Below are positions 1 to 8,398 of a stretch of 64,000 nucleotides of DNA, in pieces (position 1 is the stretch's first letter; every line of letters begins with the position of its first letter). Below the pieces are notes generated by a model. It was not told where the DNA came from. It ran no database searches and worked only from the letters and a program-made list of their open reading frames with translations. Both the position numbers and the translations under genes were made by a program. Source of the stretch: Paenibacillus sp. DCT19 (lineage in GTDB: Bacteria > Bacillota > Bacilli > Paenibacillales > Paenibacillaceae); assembly GCF_003268635.1 (NCBI RefSeq), contig NZ_CP029639.1:17501-81500 (forward strand). The letters run 5' to 3'.

Positions 1-101
1 CGGAAAGAAAGCATAAAACCAGTATAATAGGACTATGTTAATTATGCTAAAAGTACCTCAACACAGAGCTGGAATGTGCAGCTGTGAAAAGGAGGGTGTG
101 T

Positions 102-539
102 GTGTTAAGTCGGCGAAGACTCGGACTATGTTCATTTCTTATGATCTGCATGTTGGTTATACTAACCGCTTGCGGTGAAACAGGAGTCGCATGGACTTCT
201 TATGAAGGAGCGGTTAATGAAAAAGGATTCCCCGTTCCCAAGGTAGCCAATAAATCTGACCAATCTGAAGGTAATTCAGATATGGATTATGTTCGATATA
301 CATTGTCTGGTATTAGTGAAAGCACAAGCTTGCCTGAAGTATATCTAAACGAAATCAAAAATTGGGGCTGGACAGAGGAGCTGGCTAAGAGTAATTCCAA
401 TACCTCAAGTTCCCTACGTGTATTTGCTAAAGAGGGACATATCGTACAGTTAGCTGTGCATGATGGATTCTTTACGCTAATGGTTCCAAAGAATGATACA
501 GCTCAAACGACTGTAAAATCATTGGATGACGAGGACTAG
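102..539 (+). CDS. Putative small lipoprotein of unknown function
   Basis: About 145 residues. The N-terminus has a basic stretch, a hydrophobic segment and a lipobox-like LTAC, so the cysteine is probably lipidated and the protein anchored outside the membrane. The rest is hydrophilic with no domain I recognise. An upstream in-frame GTG at 84 exists, but the strong AAAAGGAGG at 87-95 would lie inside the gene; the GTG at 102 sits 6 bases after it and is preferred. A TATAAT at 23-28 could be the -10 element, with its -35 cut off by the window edge. A hairpin terminator follows at 598. Function unknown. Confidence 0.7.
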   Translation: MLSRRRLGLCSFLMICMLVILTACGETGVAWTSYEGAVNEKGFPVPKVANKSDQSEGNSDMDYVRYTLSGISESTSLPEVYLNEIKNWGWTEELAKSNSNTSSSLRVFAKEGHIVQLAVHDGFFTLMVPKNDTAQTTVKSLDDED

Positions 540-597
540 CGATGTCCGTGCATGATCATGAAGTAGTTTAGATTGATGAGTTCAAGCCTATATACAA

Positions 598-628
598 AAG
601 CACTCGTTACATTGACGGGTGCTTTTTT
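598..628 (+). terminator. Rho-independent terminator after the lipoprotein gene
   Basis: A 10-bp stem (AAGCACTCGT with ACGGGTGCTT, one G-T pair) with a 7-nt loop runs into a T-rich tract. It lies 60 bases after the lipoprotein stop codon. Confidence 0.8.
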
Positions 629-660
629 GTTTGCATGTAATGGATTTTATTTTGGTGTGA

Positions 661-831
661 GAAGATGCAGTTGATCATTTGCTATCCAATAACCTCATAA
701 TTGAACGGAAAAGCCTAATGACGATTAGCGATCTGCTCACGACTAAGACTAAGGTAGCCAATGGGGAATTAAGCGCAGATGGGGTAGTGGAAGACAGAAG
801 CATTAAGGTAAAGCGTATCACGGATATTTAA
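661..831 (+). pseudogene. Possible gene remnant, 56 codons, no start signal
   Basis: The frame reads without a stop from 661 to TAA at 829-831 and gives a protein-like C-terminal segment (for example LMTISDLL and GVVEDRSIKVKR). It is preceded by an in-frame TGA at 658-660, and the internal ATG at 718 has no ribosome binding site. It looks like the tail of a decayed gene rather than a working ORF. I do not recognise the family; a chance open frame is possible. Confidence 0.3.
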
Positions 832-880
832 GGAATAGAGAGGTACAGAAGCCGAGCAAGTGCGGTGTCGGTCATATGTA

Positions 881-944
881 GCCTAGGTCATAAAGGTCAT
901 GAGTTTTGACGTCCATTCTCACTTTCCTCCGGTTTGACCTAGGC
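881..944. repeat. 10-bp perfect inverted repeat, 44-nt loop
   Basis: GCCTAGGTCA at 881-890 is repeated inverted as TGACCTAGGC at 935-944. The loop contains shorter GGTCATGA/TTTTGAC repeats of the same core. No T tract follows, so it is not a standard terminator. It could be an operator pair or a remnant of a mobile or structured element. Confidence 0.5.
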
Positions 945-1057
945 AGTCCCCTTAGATCGAGGAGAAGAGTGAGCGACAAAGTAGCTAGAGGGCAGGATGA
1001 TATGAAGCAAAATTGAAACTAAATGTTGGGGATAACTCTGATGGATTGTACCCAGCG

Positions 1058-1119
1058 TGTGGATAAAGGAGAAGTTAGGCGAAATAAACAAAGGTTATCC
1101 ACTGTGGATAACCTTTGTT
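1058..1119. promoter_or_regulatory. DnaA-box cluster with 33-bp palindrome
   Basis: A perfect minus-strand DnaA box (TTATCCACA read on the minus strand) lies at 1058-1066. A second perfect one at 1103-1111 is embedded in a perfect palindrome: 16-bp arm AACAAAGGTTATCCAC at 1087-1102, one central T, then the exact inverse at 1104-1119. The left arm supplies an 8/9 box on the + strand (TTATCCACT, 1095-1103). No T tract follows on either side, which argues against a terminator. A DnaA-binding or titration site is an inference from the sequence alone. Confidence 0.5.
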
Positions 1120-1236
1120 GCTATGTTGGTTGATGTATTGATTGAACATGAAATAAAGTAGAAGGAAAAGATGAATTAGCAAAGCAATATGTAGTACTAA
1201 AAGGGATGGTTCTCAATCAGAATGAGACCGGATTCA

Positions 1237-1761
1237 TTATTGAAGATAATAAGAAACATCTTGATTAGTCAATTTGATCAGACCATCTTTGCGTTCTCTG
1301 GAAAGAAACAGAATTACATATAAACGAGGGACAAGCAGCCAGATATGCCAGAATATTAGCGCAAACGAAAAAGAAAGCGGTGACCAGATCAGACATACTG
1401 TGATGATGCATAGGCCAATCCAGCAAATATTAAAGTGTACGCGTACAAACATACGGTAGCTGAAATGCTGGTCAGGGATATACCCGAGCCAAGGCATACG
1501 GAGGCTCCAACGCCAGCGTTTGGTGTAAGAGCTACGCACTAGAAGGAGTATCGTTCTAGCGATGACATAGTGAATCCAAATTGTAATGGGGCCTGCCAGT
1601 ACAAAAGATAAGAGACCCATCCAGGAGAATGCGAGTAGATTAAAAAATAGCATGATAACAGGCAAGCAGAGATAGCTGTAGATGACACTACGAGCGATGA
1701 CCTTTTTTTTCAGAAGCCGGTATTGATAGAATGTAGCTTTATTCTCCGGTTCGGCGACCAT
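1237..1761 (-). CDS. Integral membrane protein of unknown function
   Basis: 174 residues with about four hydrophobic helices: two between residues ~25 and 75 and two between ~110 and 155. They are separated by a basic, tryptophan-rich loop (KRWRWSLRMPW). No catalytic motif is visible. The ATG start is supported by AAGGAGGA about 10 bases upstream on the minus strand. It is a lone minus-strand gene among + genes. An 80-bp degenerate copy of its interior lies at 2611-2690, so a paralogue once stood nearby. Function unknown. Confidence 0.7.
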   Translation of the reverse strand: MVAEPENKATFYQYRLLKKKVIARSVIYSYLCLPVIMLFFNLLAFSWMGLLSFVLAGPITIWIHYVIARTILLLVRSSYTKRWRWSLRMPWLGYIPDQHFSYRMFVRVHFNICWIGLCIITVCLIWSPLSFSFALIFWHIWLLVPRLYVILFLSRERKDGLIKLTNQDVSYYLQ

Positions 1762-2257
1762 ACGTGGACAAATCCTCCTTCAGGGATCACGTTGATGTGC
1801 AAGATGCTTCAATCTAGATGTGGTGTGAGTCCTTATGCTTATATGAACCTTGTAAGTCATGATGAGATGATATACAAGATGTTTAACCTTAGCGAGTCTA
1901 GAATCAATTATACTCTCGATGAGACATACTGTCAGTTTCCAATGGTGATGTATTATATATCGGCTGTAAATCAAAGATTTTTTAAGATAATAGAATATTA
2001 GTTTTGGAGTGCATCCTAATGGGTGGTATTTATCGTTTAAATCTTAAGCACATCGACTATGTAATCCAGAATAAGTTTGTAGAACAGGCATGAATAGACG
2101 TTTTCTAAAGTGATGATGATGTTTATTATAGGTACAGACACCCAAGAGGGGAGAAGTGAATATATATATTTTGTAAAAGAAATGCACTATGAAAAGGTTT
2201 AAAATAATAGAAACTGTGCAATACTGATAGTAAACGTAAAACAAGGTGGGATGGTTG
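1762..2257. other. Intergenic region upstream of gin
   Basis: About 500 bases of AT-rich DNA between the divergent membrane-protein gene and gin. Several open frames cross it on both strands, but none has a convincing ribosome binding site or protein character. gin is known to be sigma-F dependent in Bacillus, yet I could not fix a convincing sigma-F promoter here. Confidence 0.4.
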
Positions 2258-2443
2258 ATGGAAGGACACGCCGAACACACATGTATCATATGCGAGCAAC
2301 GTAAACGAGACGGCATTTTTATTGTATCCGAATTTATATGTGATACTTGTGAAGCTGAAATGGTTCATACCGATGCACAGGATGCAAAGTACAACTATTT
2401 TGTCCATCAGATGAAGCAAATATGGGTACAAAAGAACGCTTAA
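2258..2443 (+). CDS. csfB: Sigma-G inhibitor Gin (CsfB)
   Basis: About 61 residues with the Gin signature: two CxxC zinc knuckles (CIIC near residue 8 and CDTC near 28), then a helix of the type DAKYNYFVHQMKQIW. In Bacillus, Gin binds sigma-G, and also sigma-E, and keeps them inactive until the right stage in forespore or mother cell. An AAGGTGG at 2243-2249 favours the ATG at 2258 (TTG at 2255 is possible) over the GTG at 2246, which overlaps the ribosome binding site. The position ahead of the yaaO-type decarboxylase and tmk matches Bacillus, although xpaC and yaaN are missing. A terminator follows immediately. Confidence 0.88.
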   Translation: MEGHAEHTCIICEQRKRDGIFIVSEFICDTCEAEMVHTDAQDAKYNYFVHQMKQIWVQKNA

Positions 2444-2477
2444 AGACAACATACAATATATAGGTGTAGGTATGATC

Positions 2478-2500
2478 GAGACCCCGTGAGGGTCTTTTTT
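2478..2500 (+). terminator. Rho-independent terminator after gin
   Basis: AGACCC and GGGTCT pair around a 5-nt loop (CGTGA) and run straight into six T residues, 35 bases after the gin stop. Confidence 0.85.
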
Positions 2501-2610
2501 CTGTGTGTTCAGGGGTTTGAGGGAGACCATCTCTTGAGTGCGTTAAAAAGGGATATGCTAAAATGGAAATTGAATTAGGAAATGAATTGGTTCAACGGAC
2601 GGAGGAACAT

Positions 2611-2690
2611 TGGTGTAAGAGCTACAACTAGAAGGAATATCGTTCTGGAGAAGACATAGCGAACCCAAATTGTAATTGGGCTTGTAGAGG
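2611..2690 (-). pseudogene. Fragment of a paralogue of the 1237-1761 membrane protein
   Basis: About 80 bases align without large gaps to 1521-1603, inside the minus-strand membrane-protein gene. Shared blocks include TGGTGTAAGAGCTAC, TATCGTTCT, GACATAG and CCAAATTGTAAT. The similarity stops abruptly on both sides, so only a scrap of a second copy remains. It overlaps no plausible ORF. Confidence 0.6.
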
Positions 2691-2823
2691 AATACCGTTA
2701 AATTGATATTTTATCGTATATCATATAGGAAGAGTTATGAAGTCAGTGTTAATTTGAAACTGAAAAGAATGATGGACTAGTACTAGGTTTATTAAAATAC
2801 TGAGCATATGGGAAGGGTAAGAT

Positions 2824-4667
2824 ATGGAATTGGAATCACATCGTGCACCGTTGTATGAAGCATTACTCGCATATCGGAACTCTGGACAACGTTCATTTCA
2901 TGTACCCGGACACAAAAATGGACAAGTATATCGAGCTGTATTGCAAAAGGAAGAACATGTACATTCTGATGATCAAGCTGCAAAGTATAATGAGAGCCAT
3001 TTAGGGAGAGAGCCGTTAGAGCAATCACAAGTAGATATAGTAGAGGGAGAGCATGTTGTTGCTGCCTATAAAAGACAGAAGTCTCCACAAGATACTACGC
3101 TATGGGAAGAGAAGCATCAGGAGAGGCAGTCCCAGTCTAATGTTGTACCTACGAGAGCATTTCTAGAGATGATGCGTATGGATGTGACGGAGATCTCGGG
3201 TACGGATGATTTACATCATCCGGAGGGGGTTATTTTGGAGGCACAGCAGTTGGCAGCGGATTGTTATGGTGCTGAAGAAAGTTTCTTTTTAGTTGGGGGA
3301 GTACAGCTGGTAATCTATCATTGCTCTTAACCGTGTGTGATGAGCCGGGAAGTATCGTGCTGGTACAACGTAATGTACACAAGTCCGTTATCCATGGGCT
3401 GATGCTGGCCGGTGCCAAGGCTGTATTCATGGAGCCTTGGGTTGATCCTACGTCTGGACTTGCCGTTATGCCGTCTGTTAAGACGGTACAAGCTGCTGTC
3501 CAGGCATATCCTGAAGCAAAGGGACTACTTGTCACGTTGCCTAACTATTATGGGATGGGCGCTGATCTGTCGCCCATTGCCCGTATTTGCCACGAGGCCA
3601 GCATGCCGCTGCTCGTGGATGAAGCGCATGGCGCGCATTATGGACAGCATCCGGAGCTGCCTGCATCTGCACTGTCCTGCGGAGCGGACGGTGTAGTGCA
3701 GTCTACGCATAAGATGCTGTCTGCCTTCACCATGGGAGCCATGCTGCACGTTCAGGGAACACGGATTAACCGTTCCCTGCTGCGTCAGCGACTGGCCATG
3801 GTGCAGAGCTCAAGCCCATCATACCCTGTGATGGCTTCGCTCGATCTTGCGCGCCGGCTCCTGCATGTGCAGGGCGCGCAGACCTTCACGGCGGGGCTCG
3901 CCGCCGTGCACACCTTCAAGCGCGGCCTCGCGGAGCTGCCGCGCTTCCAACTGCTGCAGCCTGCGGCGCTGCAGCAGCAAGGGCTGTCAGCCGAAGTAGA
4001 GCCGGCTGACCAAACCGCCCATGCATCTGCTGCACAGCCAGAGCAGATGCATGGGCAAGCGGCGGCGGCAGAGCTAGGCCACGCCGCCGCAGGATACACC
4101 GCTCAGGATCCATTCAAGGCCGTCATTTATGACGGGTTAGGAATACTGAGCGGTTATGGCTTGCAGCAGCAGCTTGAAGCGCGCGGCTGCATACCCGAGA
4201 TGAGCGACGAACGGTACGTCGTCTTGCTCTTCAGCTTGGGCTCTACAGAGGAGGATGCCCATCATGTGTTACAGGCTTTGCAGGACATCAGCTTAGCTTC
4301 TGCTGCTGAGAACGGTTCGCTCTCGTCTGAGGGCTCAGAGGAGCATATGAGAGAAGAGAAGCACTACATTTCCACGTGGAACAATTTTCAAGAAAAGGTG
4401 TCTCACTCGGAGCCAATCCCATTTTCACTCCAGCCCATCAGAGAAGAGCACACCATAGAAGTAACTATTAATGAATGTGCTGGATGCCGTTCTGCAGAGA
4501 TGGTTATTCCATACCCTCCAGGCATTCCTCTCGTATATCCTGGGGAGCGTATCAGCCCAACGATCCTTGCGCGTATACAGCTTCTGCGGGATGAGGGAGC
4601 CAAGTTCCATGGTGTAGCGGACGCTTCTCTGCAAACGATGAAGGTAATGAAGGACAAACAAAAGTAG
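2824..4667 (+). pseudogene. yaaO: Orn/Lys/Arg decarboxylase (YaaO type), frameshifted
   Basis: Fold-type I PLP-dependent amino acid decarboxylase. The N-terminal frame (2824-3330) carries FHVPGHKNG and DDLHHPEGVI. The second frame (from about 3300) carries the PLP lysine motif STHKML, the VDEAHGAH aspartate and the C-terminal domain. The frames join at a G5 tract (3295-3299): one more G gives an uninterrupted 614-residue reading through LVGGSTAGNLSLLL. That is longer than the usual ~480 residues, because of an ~80-residue hydrophilic insert after FHVPGHKNG and a GC-rich Ala/Gln linker around 3950-4110. The 5' third is AT-rich, the middle very GC-rich. The disruption may be a sequencing error, phase variation or a true pseudogene. 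Substrate cannot be told. Confidence 0.8.
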
Positions 4668-5053
4668 GCGACCCAGCTGTCTCGCAACGCTCTAAAGCCA
4701 ACTCGCGTAACGCTTTAATGGACGCATAGCCACCAAAATCTTGGTGAAACTTATTTTAGCCACAGAAGATGAAACGGCATAGAGGTGCCAAGTATTTTTG
4801 TTTCAATAAATGGGTGATAGAAATGGGAACCAACGCTATTAGCTAGAAGTTTAAAGTTCTACCCTTGAACTACCCTTCGAGGTGGACTTCTGGGACATAT
4901 AACTTGTTATCCGCAGGGGAGACTTAACGTTAGAGCGATGACCTTGGTTTAGGGAATAGAACAGCTATTTATACCGATACCGCTGGGCGATTATAATATT
5001 AATTTTTCCACAGAGAGTTATTTATTTTAGGTAAAGAGAAAGAAGGTACACCG
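4668..5053. other. Intergenic region without recognised feature
   Basis: 386 bases between the decarboxylase and lrgA. I see no credible ORF, tRNA, strong terminator or riboswitch. A promoter for lrgAB is expected near the 3' end, but no clear -35/-10 pair stands out. Confidence 0.4.
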
Positions 5054-5473
5054 TTGGGTATTCCGCTAAAAAAATATATAGGAATAGTCCTACAAGTCAT
5101 ATGTATGTATGGCTTCTATTGGATAGGAAACATGATTCAAACTATACTCAATCTACCGCTTACGGGTAGCATTATAGGAATGTTAGTTTTGTTCATTGTC
5201 ATTCAACTAGGCTGGATCAAAATCAGCTGGGGTGAAGAAGGCTCATCCTGGCTTCAATCCAATCTACAATTGTTATTTGTTCCACCAACCGTCGGTATTA
5301 TCAATCATTTCGATTTCTTCCGAGCCAATACCATCTTACTTGTCCTCGGTTTAATCGTAAGCACACTAATCACCTGTCTGTTATCTGCTCTGACTAGTCA
5401 TTGGATTATAGCTTGGCGGGCAAAGTATCAGCGTAAGGAGGAACTCTCATGTCATCCATCCTCCTTGGACTAG
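5054..5473 (+). CDS. lrgA: CidA/LrgA family holin-like membrane protein
   Basis: 139 residues with four hydrophobic segments and the family core LPLTGSIIGMLVLF near residues 35-50, followed by LLFVPPTVGIINHF. LrgA/CidA proteins form membrane pores linked to murein hydrolase control, cell death and, in some Bacillota, pyruvate transport. The TTG start has a weak AGAAGG upstream. The 3' end overlaps lrgB by 25 bases, giving a two-gene operon. The pair is not found at this place in B. subtilis, so it looks like a lineage-specific insertion between yaaO and tmk. cidA and lrgA cannot be distinguished by sequence alone. Confidence 0.85.
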   Translation: MGIPLKKYIGIVLQVICMYGFYWIGNMIQTILNLPLTGSIIGMLVLFIVIQLGWIKISWGEEGSSWLQSNLQLLFVPPTVGIINHFDFFRANTILLVLGLIVSTLITCLLSALTSHWIIAWRAKYQRKEELSCHPSSLD

Positions 5474-6143
5474 GAATGATTATATTGACGATTGTGATGT
5501 ATGCGGGAGCGACATATGTGTATCGCCGATTGAAGTGGCCTATTGTGATGCCTGTTCTAACGACAACGGTTGTCCTTGTTCTAATTTTGGTTATAACAGA
5601 TATCTCGCTAGATACGTATATGCTTGGGGGCAATGGATTCAGGAACTGCTCGGACCAGCTGTTGTTTCCTTGGCGTTCCCTTTATCCAAACATATCCATA
5701 TGTTAAAAAAGAATATCTTCCCCGTTATAGGTGGCACTATTATAGGTAGCATTACAGGCATGTTTTCAGGTGCATCGGTTGCAATCCTGCTAGGGTATCC
5801 GAAAGAGATGGTTATCGCCATTTTACCCAAATCCGTAACTACACCTGTTGCCATTCAACTTGCTGATCAAGTTGGCGGGAACTCCTCTTTTACTTCACTG
5901 TTTGTGATGATTGCAGGTTTCTCGGGAATATTACTTGGGCCAATGCTATTAAGGTGGGCAAAAATAAAGAGCAGCCATGCCTATGGGGTTGGTCTAGGGT
6001 CAGCATCTCATGCCCTTGGGATGGCCAGATCTTTCGAGTATGGAGAGAATGCTGTGGCATTAAGCTCTGTTTCGATGATCATGAGTGCGATTATTGGTTC
6101 CATGCTGCTTCCGCTCTGGGTATGGGTGCTCTACGGTATCTGA
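5449..6143 (+). pseudogene. lrgB: LrgB family membrane protein, frameshifted
   Basis: Partner of the upstream LrgA-like protein. The ATG at 5449 has an ideal AAGGAGGA. The first frame gives ~60 residues and then diverges; the correct sequence resumes in the next frame as QWIQELLGPAVVSLAFPL, then GGTIIGS, ILPKSVTTPVAIQ and GSASHALGMARS, all LrgB hallmarks. The switch lies at a G5 tract (5626-5630); one extra G restores a 231-residue protein, the usual LrgB length. The rest of the frame is intact, so the lesion is recent, reversible or an artefact. Confidence 0.82.
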
Positions 6144-6519
6144 GGTGTACCACTTGAAAAATCTAAGAGGTTGTCCTTTTTGAACATGATTATAAGGGAA
6201 TTGCTGACCATCAGCCGTCGATCATGTATAGTAATATAAATAGAGCTTGTACCAAAGTAGACAGTGAGGGTTCTGTGTACATGGGCATACACCTTCAGGT
6301 GGGCTGCTTCATAATCTGGAGTATAGAGCCCATTGTACAGCATGATAAATTCAGCTATGTGAATTCAACTAACGGCGATCTTCATGAATTGCTGTCTCAA
6401 GAGAGGAAGTCGTAGAAGATATTTAGCTGAGCTTATACAGAGCATACTTATTACACAATACGCATTACTCATGATCACACAATTAGACGCAATAATCGAT
6501 ATAGAAAGCAGGGAAGCAT
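6144..6519. other. Intergenic region upstream of tmk
   Basis: 376 AT-rich bases between lrgB and tmk. Short open frames on both strands lack ribosome binding sites and look spurious. No structured RNA or strong terminator was seen. Confidence 0.4.
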
Positions 6520-7167
6520 ATGCAGGGCAGAGGTAAATTCATTACGCTAGAAGGGGGAGAGGGTTCCGGAAAAACAACGATGATCAGCAGGTTAGGTTCT
6601 TACTTGGAAGAAAAGGGTATACCATTGCTAGTTACTCGTGAACCTGGTGGGATTGAAATTGCTGAGAAAATACGTGCCATCATCCTTGACCCTTCTCATA
6701 CGTCAATGGATGCAAGAACCGAAGCGCTGCTCTATGCGGCTGCACGTAGTCAACACTTGGCAGAGAAAGTTGAGCCAGCACTCAAGGCAGACAAAATGGT
6801 CATCTGCGATCGATTTGTTGATAGCAGTCTGACTTATCAAGGGTATGCTCGCGGACTTGGCATGGATCAAGTATGGGCCATTAATCAATTCGCAATCGGT
6901 GATCTGATGCCGGATGTTACACTTTATCTGGATATTGAACCCGAAAAGGGTCTTGCCCGGATCGATGCTCATGCTGGACGTGAGGTAAATCGTCTAGACT
7001 TGGAAAGTCTGGAGTTTCATCGAAAGGTACGTGAAGGTTATTTCCTTCTAAAAGAACAATTTCCGGAGAGAATTCAGATCATTGATGCTTCTCTTACGCC
7101 AGATGAGGTTTTCGCTTCAATCATTTTGTCGCTTAAGACAGGGATTTTGAAGGATTTTGACGAGTAA
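6520..7167 (+). CDS. tmk: Thymidylate kinase
   Basis: 215 residues. It phosphorylates dTMP to dTDP, the last kinase step specific to dTTP supply, in the cytoplasm. The P-loop GGEGSGKTT is at residues ~10-18, the TREPGG dTMP-binding motif follows at ~38, and CDRFVDSS (DR motif) at ~94. Length is normal for the family. The ATG has AGCAGGGAAG upstream. It begins a run with darA, yaaR, holB and yaaT that matches the Bacillus order. Confidence 0.97.
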   Translation: MQGRGKFITLEGGEGSGKTTMISRLGSYLEEKGIPLLVTREPGGIEIAEKIRAIILDPSHTSMDARTEALLYAAARSQHLAEKVEPALKADKMVICDRFVDSSLTYQGYARGLGMDQVWAINQFAIGDLMPDVTLYLDIEPEKGLARIDAHAGREVNRLDLESLEFHRKVREGYFLLKEQFPERIQIIDASLTPDEVFASIILSLKTGILKDFDE

Positions 7168-7212
7168 TTGTCTAATATATAAACATGGCATTTATGAAGT
7201 GCTTATTATTGA

Positions 7213-7557
<345 letters not shown>

Positions 7558-7603
7558 GCGATTAAGCAATCTCCATTGAGCCTGGAATGATTCATACAAA
7601 AAG

Positions 7604-7765
7604 GCTTTATTTCTCAAGGTCGTAATTTCCAAAAGTTACGTCCTCTTGAGATTCAACAATCGACGTTCTTCGTCCAAGGAAAATAATCCACATTAGTGTG
7701 TGTTCAAAAACCTTCTGAACAACCTCTTCTACAGGACGGCTCTTCTTGGACGAAGGCTGACTATT
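7604..7765. repeat. Composite palindromic intergenic element
   Basis: The darA-yaaR gap holds nested inverted repeats: TCTCAAG...CTTGAGA enclosing CGTAA...TTACG (about 7613-7653), then CTTCGTCCAAG and CTTGGACGAAG about 70 bases apart. Between them lies GTGTTCAAAAA...TGAACAACCTCT, which resembles the palindrome at 33995-34020. No coding frame fits. It is probably a dispersed noncoding repeat or a structured RNA. Confidence 0.5.
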
Positions 7766-7945
7766 CTAGAATTGCACAAATGGTACATGATGGTGATTTT
7801 TTTCTACCATTATATATAGAGGTTTATACAGCTCATATACAGGTTGATTTCACGCACAGGCGCAATGCGCACTGTGCTGATGGGCGATTGACCTACTGAG
7901 AACGGATTTTTATAACACGTATTATAATAGAAAGCAGGCGTATCC

Positions 7946-8389
7946 ATGAAAATCAATCCTGGGTTCCGGCCAATGCAGAGCGGTATCAGTTCTTCCGATT
8001 CCAGCTCCAAGCCGGTTCAATCCAAAAATTTCTCCGATATGATGAATCACCAGGGTGAACGAGCTTCACAGGCTGAATTGAACCGTAGATTAAGTGAAAT
8101 TCAAATGCAGGGTGACCGATTGGCTCGATCCATGACGATCCGCGAACTCAAAGCCTATAAGCAGCTCGTAAAGAGGTTTTTGGAGGAGACGGTACGTCGC
8201 GGTGTTTCTATGAAAGAAACCCGGGGATGGGATCGCAGAGGACGGGGCAAACGGTATAAATTGATTGATGAGGTCGATGCAGCCCTGTTATTAATGGCGG
8301 ATGAACTGCTTGAGACCGAGGATGGAAAAATTACACTGCTTCAACAAGTCGGTGAAATTCGGGGAATGCTTATTAATTTAAGCTTCTGA
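7946..8389 (+). CDS. yaaR: YaaR family protein (DUF327)
   Basis: 147 residues, mostly helical and charged. The DUF327 core is visible as MTIRELKAYKQLVKRFLEE (residues ~66-84) and YKLIDEVDAALLLMADELL (~104-122). The family is conserved among Bacillota between darA and holB, but its role is unknown. The ATG at 7946 follows a weak AAAGCAGG. The stop lies 9 bases before holB, whose ribosome binding site overlaps this gene's end, so the two are probably co-transcribed. Confidence 0.9.
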   Translation: MKINPGFRPMQSGISSSDSSSKPVQSKNFSDMMNHQGERASQAELNRRLSEIQMQGDRLARSMTIRELKAYKQLVKRFLEETVRRGVSMKETRGWDRRGRGKRYKLIDEVDAALLLMADELLETEDGKITLLQQVGEIRGMLINLSF

Positions 8390-8398
8390 GGAGGAAGT

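Noticed and set aside
1087..1119. Palindrome as a Rho-independent terminator
   Set aside because: The stem is perfect, but no T tract follows on either strand and no gene ends nearby on the + strand.
1723..2001. 92-codon + strand ORF upstream of gin
   Set aside because: Overlaps the start and ribosome binding site of the minus-strand membrane gene, has no site of its own and no protein family features.
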